Below, piece after piece: positions 56,446-64,000 of a stretch of 64,000 bases of DNA; position 1 is the stretch's first letter; every line of letters starts with the position of its first letter. The notes beneath the pieces were generated by a model. The model was not told the DNA's origin. It did no database searches and worked only from the letters and a program-made list of their open reading frames with translations. Source of the DNA: Gnetum montanum (lineage: Eukaryota > Streptophyta > Gnetopsida > Gnetales > Gnetaceae). The stretch covers positions 1 through 64,000 of the forward strand of contig MNCI01004447.1 of the NCBI GenBank assembly GCA_015680685.1, in the 5' to 3' direction. The translations under genes were made by a program, and so were the position numbers.

Positions 56446-56888
56446 AAGTTTCAAAAAAAATTTCAGAAAAGTTTCAGAAAATGGCAGAGAATCACCAGCA
56501 TCAGCAACTTTCAGAACATTTCAGAAAATTTCAGAAAGACTCAGAAACAAAGAAGTTTCATGCAAACGGGGGTCAAATTTCTCTTGTTGTACATTTCATT
56601 GTAAATCGACATATGTGGGCACGTTAGGCCCTCATGTTTAAATTAAATGTACTTTCATGGGCTTGAATTACCCATAAATTGTAAAATGCAATGTACCTGG
56701 TCAAGAACGTAGCTTGCCGGTACACATCCAACTCGTGCACAACTGTCCGACACACATCCAACTCTCGCCAGCATGCATCCAACCCAAGCACAACTGTCTA
56801 TTGGACACATGTTACCAGATCCACTTTCCTCTCATCTCTCAGCCGTTGATTCCATTCTAAAATTCTGTGTTGGAGCACGGCCCAACCC

Positions 56889-56896
56889 TATAAATA
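56889..56896 (+). promoter_or_regulatory. Probable TATA box
   Basis: CTATAAATACC in a GC-richer setting, with a CA-rich leader after it and AATAAA about 240 bp downstream: the arrangement of an LTR promoter and its poly(A) signal. Confidence 0.55.
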
Positions 56897-57473
56897 CCCT
56901 GTCAATTCACATAAATCGTGGGGCAATTGGAGGCAAAAATTAGAGACATTGGCAATTTTGAGAAATTACAGAACTGGCAATCCTTGGGCGCTCGGCACAT
57001 CTGACTGTTGGCATCCAAGCATTTCATCACATCACATTATCGCATCATCACTTCAGACATCATCCCGGGGCTTAGTGCTTGACCTGCCATCCACATGTGC
57101 AGCTACACTTCGACCGGTGCATACATTTTTTACAATAAAGTTCATTGCCTCCTATTTATGTTATTTACTTCGGTTTATGTTTTGTTTACAATACAGCTTT
57201 GTTTACGCTTTATTCATAATTCAGTACACTTTATTTATATTTCGTATCGTTGTTCATATTCCGTTTATATCGTTTACAATAACCCAAGCGCTAGCCATAG
57301 CTTACGCTTGGGGAAGTCCTTGGTTGATTTGCGTGCGAACCATCCAAGGCCCTTTGCCTTCGTTCCATTTTCCAGCTTGCCCTCAAGCGAAGGCAGGGTC
57401 AACTGTGGTTGCCCAATAATCTTTCAGTGTCTGTTTCCATTCCAGCCTCACACCGATGATTTAGGTCAGTACA

Positions 57474-57569
57474 GTAGAGTCATCTTCACGAGGGGGTTTG
57501 TTCTGAGGCGCATTCAATGGCCCAACCTGGTTGCTAGGTAGCACATGTGATGCAATAGGCATTTGGTTT
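57474..57569. repeat. 96-bp exact direct repeat, right copy
   Basis: Partner of 55686-55781. It keeps the upstream (minus-strand) coding flank, while the left copy keeps the downstream flank. Confidence 0.95.
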
Positions 57570-57863
57570 TTATACATATTGCTTGCATGAGATGCCAGGT
57601 TTGAAACTCCTAACATACCAGGATGTACAGCTTGTTGAAATGGTGAAGCTACCTAAAGGGGATGGAAATTTTGGGGTATAAAGTTGAGGAGGAAAGAAAG
57701 TTTCTGAAGCAAGTTGTGGCCTGGATGGCATACGCGGAGTAGGTGCAGGATGGGCTAGTCCGAGACAAAAAATGATCAGGTATGGATGACTGAGGGGTTC
57801 TAGGGTAACCTTGTTGATTGTTAATGTATTTGGTTTGAATGGGATTCCGAGTTCCCAAGTCAA
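57474..57863 (-). pseudogene. Proline-rich coding fragment, upstream part
   Basis: Minus-strand translation: HPAPTPRMPSRPQLASETFF and PPQLYTPKFPSPL in one frame (about 57760-57665), then after a one-base shift VASPFQQAVHPGMLGVSNLA, SHASNMYKNQMP and on into the 96-bp repeat. Together with 55781-55592 this is one low-complexity, Pro/Ser/Asn-rich protein segment. Family unknown. Confidence 0.45.
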
Positions 57864-57951
57864 TTTTTTAGCATTGAGATTGTACCTTGAAGAAGCCTTG
57901 TACCGTATTTTTTAGCATTGAGATTGTACCTTGAATAAGCCTTGTAACGTA
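57864..57951. repeat. 44-bp tandem duplication
   Basis: Two units starting TTTTTTAGCATTGAGATTG at 57864 and 57908, differing at a few bases. They mark the edge between the proline-rich fragment and the following repeat block. Confidence 0.85.
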
Positions 57952-58099
57952 CGTCTCTACATTGGGCCAACGTACTCAGGCCTGCCTCAGCGTAGAGGGA
58001 TTTGGGAGATAAAGTGATGAATTTGGTGTTCTTCATAGGCTCCAAGGTTCTATGGTTTGTCCGGAGTGAATTTGGTCCTTTTATTGTCAAACTTAGGCA

Positions 58100-59800
58100 A
58101 CTTGGGGTGGACTACATTGAGATTTGAGATTTAAGAGTGACTATGTTGGCCCAGCGTAGTCACCATCTCTCCTCAACATAGTCAGGGTTTTGATACTGAA
58201 AAGTGGTGAATCTTGGCTTAACTTTTGTGTTTGATGGTCTCAATGCATCCCAGCAAAGTCTAAGTCTTGTAACTAAAAATGGTGTTTTCTTGGTTGAATT
58301 TGGCTTGGTTTGGAATTCAAGATGTAGACTATGCTAGGCTCTAAAAGGGACTATGCTAGTCTAGTGTAGTCCCAATTTCCCATTAGCATAGTCCAGACTT
58401 GGGATGGTCAACAAAGGTTTTTGTGGTCAAAAGAGGTTTCAAAAAGGCCCCAGGTTTACTAGCAATGGATTTAATTTATTTTTGGAATTTTTTGGTGAAT
58501 TTTTTATGGAGTACGTTGGGCTTGGGTAGGGACTACCCTTGCCAAGCGTAGTCCCAACTATCCCTATTATAGTTAAGATGGAAGTTGTCAAAAAATGTTA
58601 AGAAAAATATAAGTTTTGTAGTCAAATAGGCTAAGACAAGGTTTTAGGGTTTATTGACATCAGTTTTAAATCACTTTTGACAAGTTTCAGTTAGTTTTTT
58701 GGTGGACTATACTAGGCTTTGGTAGGGACTATGCTGGCCAATGTAGTCAAAGTTGGAATGATAAAAAATAGTGAAAAATTGTATGTTCTATGGTTAGACA
58801 CCCTCAAATGGAGTTTTAAGGTTTCTTCAAATGAAGTTTTAGGGTGTCTTGGAGGCCGATTTGAATGATTCTTGCTATATTGGGCCTTGGGTAGGGACTA
58901 CGTCAGCTTAGCGTAGTTCCAACTTCCCATCTAGCATAGTTTGGTGTTTGTACATGAAAATTGTGAACAAGTGGCTAGGTTTGCCTTAGTTGTCAATTTC
59001 ATGGTATTTTAGGTTGTTCCAAGAATCGATTTTATTAGTTTTGGGGCAGTCTTGGCTATCTTAAAGTGGACTACACTGTCCCAACTTCCCCTTAGCATAG
59101 TTAGGATTCAAGAATAAGAAAAAATGAGTTTTATTGTTAAAGTGGACTCTGGTAGACCCAGGACTCCTAAAAGTGAACTTTGAGCCGTTTTCATTAATTT
59201 TTGGCAAATTTAGATGGACTAAATCGGTCTTGGGTGAGAACTATGATAGCCCGATGTAGTCCCAATTTTCCGTCAGCATAGTGAGTTTGGAAAATTTCCC
59301 ATCAGCGTGAAGTGAACTTTGAGCCGTTTTCATTAATTTTTGGCACATTTAGATGGACTAAATTGGTCTTGGGTGAGAACTATGATAGCCCGATGTAGTC
59401 CCAATTTTCCGTCAGCATAGTGAGTTTGGAAAATTTCCCATCAGCGTAGTGAGTTTGGAAAAACTGGAATAATTAAGTTTTACTACCGATATCAACTCCG
59501 ATGGGCCCCAAAACTCTCAAAACTAAACCGTGGGCTGATGAAACTTCTTTCATAAATTTTTAGACAAGTCTAGGGGGGCTACGCTGAGCCTAGGAGGGAC
59601 TACGATCCCAATTTCCTTCAGTAATCCAGGCTTTGTGGTGGATCTCACGGTGGGACAGGCTTTGGTGAGGTTCCAAGGTTTTTTCAAAAGTTAACTGGAT
59701 TTATTTATAGTCAATTTTAGCATTTTTCATGTAGACTACTCGGGGCAGCACCAATGACTATGCTGGCTCAACATAGTTAAGGGTGTTCTTAGGTAACCCA
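58100..59800. repeat. Non-coding block with recurring GACTA-hairpin motif
   Basis: No gene. A motif of the form (G/A)ACTA(C/T)G, 8-9 nt, C(G/A)TAGT(C/T), followed by CCCAA-TTCCC and AGCATAGT, recurs about every 170-200 bp (58140, 58348, 58530, 58730, 58888, 59245, 59385, 59755). It is related to the block at 28.7-30.6 kb. Confidence 0.65.
59171..59448. repeat. 139-bp tandem duplication
   Basis: Units at 59171-59309 and 59310-59448 are almost identical and include one hairpin motif each. It is a recent duplication inside an old repeat. Confidence 0.9.
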
Positions 59801-62189
59801 TCCAATTGCAATAGTGTCATGAAAGAATTCCAAACTACCCATATTTGTAAGAACTTTTGTTGCGCTAATCATGAAATATTGAGGTGCTTGTCAAAATATG
59901 CTCATGGGTAGCACAGATGCTGGTAAAGATTATGGCTCTTTACTAATATAAGCCTTATCATTTCAACAAGTGCAGCATTGGTGATTGCTAGGATGGAAAT
60001 GAACATTCCAATGCCTATTCATTGTAGATGTGTGAACCCTCTTTGATGGCAAGTGTATTTTTTGAAACAACTAGAACAAAAAATCGATCATAAAATGCAC
60101 ATTAACACGCTGCTGAATATGTTAAATATGTATATATATGTTGCAGGAGCAGTGGAATGACCAATACGGTTTTTCATCATCTCTCCCTGTAAGATGGACA
60201 ATGTTGTGGTTTGGTTACAGACAATGTTGTGGTTTGGTTAAGGACAGTGTTTATAGTAATTTAACTCTTCCACTTAAGTTACTGGTGTTATATGCCAGGG
60301 ATTTCCCAATTTTCTTGCACCTATTTTTTTTTCATCTTTCATTTCTTTTACTTACTGCAACCTTGTCAAAGGATCTAAGTTTGTGTGTGTAAGTCTTATT
60401 ACCCCTGTAATTCTGCTTTCCTACCAAGATTCATACAATAGCGTTACATCTGAAGGTACTGCAATTCTCCAATATTGAAGGCCATCGATCTATGCCTTGG
60501 AGTAATGGCAACCAACATCCCTCACTTGGCAAAGTGGGGGCTTAAGTGCTGGTACGAATGATGACAATGCCATTGTGCCAGTTCCAGCAGGATAAATCAC
60601 ACTAAAGATAGAAATTGTCCTGAATTGGCCCAGGTACGAATCAACAATGTGAGCTCCAATGAGTGGGGTAAGGAAACATGTGGTAAGGAAACATGTTTCA
60701 GTTCAGTTGGAGGTGTATCAACAATGTGAGCTCCAATGAGTGGGGTAAGGAAACATGTGGTAAGGAAACATGTTTCAGTTCAGTTGGAGGTGTTGTTAGA
60801 GGCTATAGTGGCACTTATGCTGAGACCCTTTTTTCTTGCAGGTGCATCGCCCCTTTTGCTTTTTTTAGTTGTGTAGGTGTTCCTGCAGGTGGTGGCTGGT
60901 GATTCAAGATTTGGGCGTGGTGGTAGTAGGTGACGCTAAATTTGGGCATAGTGAAGGCGAGTGATCAGAAGGCTATCACCAATAGTGACCCAGGGTAGTG
61001 ACCCAGGGCAGTGCAAAGAGTCAAGGCGTCGGAGAGAGCAGTGGCCACGACTAAGATGGCTTGCATTGGTGATTCAGCAGCCCAGTTTGCTGGTTCACGT
61101 GGCCTAGGCAGGCCTGTGCAGGATGGCCACAGGGCAGGGGGGCACGAAAGCAAGGGGGAAGGTGCCGGTGGTAGGATTGCTGTTACTTACGCTAGCGTAG
61201 TTAATAATTGTTTTTAGTCGCAGGTCATTTTGAGGAGATTTTTGCCAAATTCTGTAACTTACGTTTTTATGTTTCACTATACTTTGTAATGATGCGGTCC
61301 TGAGCCAGATATGGATTTATCTTTCATCTTATTTATGCAAAAGGGTTTGAATCACGGGCAGGGCTTTGAATTTTAAAACATTTTGTAGCAGGACAATCGG
61401 TTCCCGAGAAAATACATGGTAATGTTGTATCCGAAGAAACAGAGCAACGGAAATCTTCTTGTGTTAATTTCAAAAATGATATATAAAGTTAAGAGGTGCC
61501 GCTTCTCTGTAATCGCCTACAATGTATGTTTGGTACCCAGCCATGAATGTAGTGTGTTCTGGGAATGATATTTATAATTTCAAATAATCCATTTACATCA
61601 TTTCTTGTGATTTTTTTCTTTTTCCATGGTCTCTTGTGCATGGATATAGATAAGCTCATGTACGTTGAGTCGGGAAGGACTTTCTTGTTTCATTGTCCTA
61701 TAGTAAAAAGGAATATATCAAGTCTCAAACATATTTAGTTGTGCATAGAATAGACCAAAGACCACCTGCCTAGCTTCATCATTTCAGAATTTATAATTAT
61801 TATCACTAATATAATTATTGTCATGAAACATAGCAAGGCTGATTGGCCCATCATTAATGGTCAAATATTGTTTTGTTGACCTTTCATTTCTACACTTTCG
61901 AGTAGGGAAAATCACCCAAAAGCCAACCATTGGGTTAAAACTAACACATCCATGAACATCATCATTTCTATTATCTAATGAAAAATTATATTTATCATCT
62001 ACATCACCTTTGAAAGTAGGGTTGGTTGGGTTTTACCTAAGCATTTTGTTTATATTTTATGTTATATGTATAAAAGAATGGGAGATGAAACAATCAGGCT
62101 ATGAAGTAAAGCTTGGTGATAAAATGCGAACATAAAAGTGTAAAACAGAGCATAATAGATCATAGCGTGCACATAAGAGAGATAAAAGG
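59801..62189. other. Non-coding stretch with local duplications
   Basis: No recognisable protein. A 77-bp near-exact tandem duplication lies at 60640-60793 and a short GACAATGTTGTGGTTTGGTTA duplication at about 60196-60243. Open frames at 60138-60392, 60693-60902 and 61011-61217 have no domain; the last lies in a GC-richer patch (60890-61200). Confidence 0.4.
60640..60793. repeat. 77-bp tandem duplication
   Basis: ATCAACAATGTGAGCTCCAA begins both units (60640 and 60717). Each unit also contains an internal GGTAAGGAAACATGT doublet. Confidence 0.9.
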
Positions 62190-63434
62190 GAAGCCATAAA
62201 TTCACCAGAAAACCCCTAGAAAAACCCACGGAAATGCCAATTTTAGTCATTCCAAAGGTGTTTTGGCCTTCCAAGCCCAAATATGAACATGGGGTACCAT
62301 TTTCTACTTGGGAAGTAAGGATATAACAACTTTTGAAGCAATTTTTTACTCTAAAATGTTGAAGTATACAAGATTGTAGTTTACAGACTACATATCTCAC
62401 ACTTACAATGAATCCTTATCTCGAATTGGGAAATGAAGGTTTCAACATGAATTTTTGGTAGAGTTTAATTGGTCACTCTTTGTTGATGTTTGAAGGATTA
62501 ACCCGAGAAACATTGCCAAAGAATACAAAACACCACTACAGATCTATCACCAACGTTCCCTCTTTTCGCCTGATCTAGTAGTATTGAACCATGCCCAAGA
62601 GTGCTTGCGGTGATGGGAGAAGGTTATGATGGTGAAATAGTAGTGAGGTCATATGGAAATGGTTATGAAGGTTGACAGTGCATTCTAATCATTGACATCA
62701 TGGCTACACTATGGCACAAACATGTTGGTCAATCCATTTGGGCTTTACACTTTGTGTTTTGAATTGTGGTTGACTTGGCAGATGCATTTGAGGAACCAAC
62801 ATCTTGCTCCAAGGTTAGTTCAGCCATTAGGCTTCTCCCTTTGTATGTTTGGAGCCATTGAGATGTCCTTGAGGCTTCATTGACCACTGGGCTTCTTAGA
62901 AATTTTCTTTCCCTTCTTTTTTTTTGTGGGGTAAAACATTCATTAGGTTTCTTTGCCAAAATTAGTTTTGATTTGCTTTTTCCATTGAGTGAGATGTGTT
63001 ACAGTTAATGGAATAGATGGTTTCCCATTAAATGAAGTGTGTTACATTCAATGGACTTGATGGTGGATCATGATGAAGGGATGTCGTATGGCCATAGTGA
63101 ATGAGTGTTAAACATTAGTCAACATTATCATCAAAGGTAAGGAAGGTTATAATCAAGCTATGGGGTTGGGATCAAGGGAATGGTAATGGAAATGATATGA
63201 AACAAACACTCTTGGCATAGTAGGATAGACTCACCAAATCTTGCACATTGATGTCATGTGGTGGCTTGCCACTGTAATGAGTGGCACCTTCACCATGACT
63301 CCAAGCTTCATCCTACAAACACAACTCAAAGAGAATAAGAAAACCAGAAGAGAAAAATCATGTTGTTACAATGAAATACATAAGCCCATGTAGAATAGTC
63401 AGCAAACCTGATTACCAAAGGTCACATGCATTGT

Positions 63435-63570
63435 CAGTTTAAGGCCTTGGTAGGTCATGGTGCCAGTTTAAGGTCTTAGTAGACTGTATTGCTAGTTTAA
63501 AGTCTTAGTGGAATGTGTTGCCAGTTTAAGCCTTTGGTAGGCCATCTTGTCATTTTAAGGCCTTGGTAGG
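63435..63570. repeat. Tandem repeat, TTTAAGGCCTTGG unit (copy C)
   Basis: About five units of 28-33 bp, the same unit as in copies A and B. On the minus strand it starts about 30 bp after the integrase fragment, in the post-pol region. Confidence 0.8.
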
Positions 63571-63601
63571 CCATGGAAAGAAGGCTTGCTTATTAATTGT
63601 T

Positions 63602-63821
63602 AGTAGCTACATGTAGTGACTTTAGATAGAAATGATTGACTGGATTGGCCAACTCATTCCCATCCATGTTTTCTACTTAGTAGTCCCCATTATCATAGGC
63701 CTTGGTGATCAAGAAAGGCCCTTCCCAATTGGCTGAGAATTTGTTCACACGATCATAGACAGCTTTGAGGACTAGGTCCTCTTCCTTGATCTTGTGCTTG
63801 TTGAAGTTATAAGGATGCTAT
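63602..63821 (-). pseudogene. Tat-lineage integrase C-terminal fragment
   Basis: The minus strand encodes HPYNFNKHKIKEEDLVLKAV, YDRVNKFSANWEGPFLITKA, YDNGDY, a TAA, then VENMDGNELANPVNHFYLK. This is the C-terminal GPY/F-type module (NWEGPF) typical of Tat/Ogre Ty3 integrases, which helps bind DNA and target chromatin. Apart from the TAA it is open, hence younger than most pol remnants here. The catalytic core is not present within the window. Confidence 0.75.
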
Positions 63822-64000
63822 GGTGTCCATACTCTAATCATGCATATCCACCATAAGCACATTAAATATCACCTAGGTAAAAATAAGTAAATACTGCTTA
63901 AAATGATATAAAATACCTTAGTAAATATGAAAACACATGTTATCCCATTGTCAATCAAAATGAGAATAAGGTCAACTAAGGCTATAAGATGTAGGTGAAG

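Larger units (their letters stand above)
55782..57473. mobile_element. 1.7-kb insertion between the 96-bp repeats, LTR-like
   Basis: The segment splits a proline-rich coding sequence. From about 55919 (TGTCGGTGTC) to about 57473 (CAGTACA) it looks like a plant LTR or promoter region: a palindromic array (56160-56440), a TATA box (56889-56896), then a leader with an AATAAA signal (57133-57138) and T-rich sequence. No gag or pol is present, so if it is an LTR it is a solo one. The 96-bp flanking duplication is too long for a normal retrotransposon insertion. Apparent frames at 56949-57541 are not supported as genes. Confidence 0.45.
62190..64000 (-). repeat. Long repeat copy C, interrupted by Tat integrase fragment
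   Basis: Matches copies A and B: AATGCCAATTTTAGTCATTCC (62233), CCAAATATGAACATGGGGTA (62277), ACAAAACACCACTACA near 62525, AACATTATCATC near 63121, ATGTTGTTACAATGAAATACA (63360) and TTTAAGGCCTTGGTAGG words (63435-63570). A distal block (ATAAGCACATTAAATATCACC near 63852) also matches copy A near 36135. It continues past the window edge. Confidence 0.65.

Noticed and set aside
55919-57473. Clean solo LTR
   Set aside because: The flanks carry a 96-bp duplication rather than a 4-6 bp one, and the ends are not matching inverted repeats. Kept only as LTR-like.
56949-57541. Plus-strand frames of 156 and 148 codons
   Set aside because: They overlap in different frames across a promoter/leader-like and repeat sequence, with no domain or homology signal.
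61011-61217. Gly/Ala-rich 68-codon frame
   Set aside because: Low-complexity frame in a GC-rich patch without signal, domain or supporting context.

Overview
The window is nuclear DNA from a seed plant with a large, repeat-filled genome. A gymnosperm, probably a conifer, is the most likely source. The reasons are its low GC content, many ancient and heavily mutated Ty3 (gypsy) retrotransposons (chromovirus, Athila-like and Tat-like), a petuvirus-like endogenous caulimovirid, plant-only gene families (YSL metal transporter, Euonymus-type lectin) and only a few kilobases of low-copy gene-like sequence. I cannot name the species. No bacterial-type operon, tRNA, rRNA or CRISPR array was seen. Almost every coding trace is a pseudogene. 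The two exceptions are a 640-codon viral PR-RT-RNase H frame and a small 74-codon secreted, GPI-anchor-like protein.

Layout. 1-4.2 kb: a plus-strand chromovirus with decayed LTR, primer site and pol. 4.7-9.96 kb: Athila-like element 1, plus strand, with LTR, tRNA-Asp primer site, gag and protease. 10.7-18.6 kb: a decayed minus-strand reading frame of unknown function, split by a 5.1-kb non-autonomous Copia-type element with two LTRs (12499-17590). 20.3-27.55 kb: Athila-like element 2, minus strand, with recognisable gag, protease, RT and integrase. 27.6-31.3 kb: non-coding DNA with a recurring short hairpin. 31.3-33.2 kb: Tat-lineage pol, cut off inside integrase. 33.2-42.1 kb: two copies (A and B) of a roughly 3.7-kb repeat.

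42.09-52.30 kb is the best-preserved mobile element. It is an Athila-like element with two LTRs, a perfect 5-bp target duplication (ACAAG), a tRNA-Asp primer site, gag and an accessory frame, but no pol. It sits inside repeat copy B, and a fragment of an endogenous caulimovirid (about 47.53-49.95 kb, opposite strand) sits inside its accessory frame. The result is a three-level nest.

52.8-55.1 kb is a low-copy island with a broken YSL transporter, the small GPI-anchor-like protein and a Euonymus-lectin exon. 55.6-57.9 kb holds pieces of a proline-rich coding sequence flanking a 1.7-kb insertion bounded by an exact 96-bp direct repeat. The insertion carries a promoter-like region with a 40-bp palindromic array. 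57.9-59.8 kb is another hairpin-rich non-coding block. From 62.2 kb to the end lies a third copy (C) of the repeat, joined to a Tat-type integrase C-terminus. That link suggests repeats A, B and C derive from the region after pol in Tat-like elements.

The window is best read as a record of successive insertions. The retroelements are related parasites, and the non-autonomous ones (Copia-type and Athila-like element 3) would have needed proteins from autonomous relatives such as element 2.
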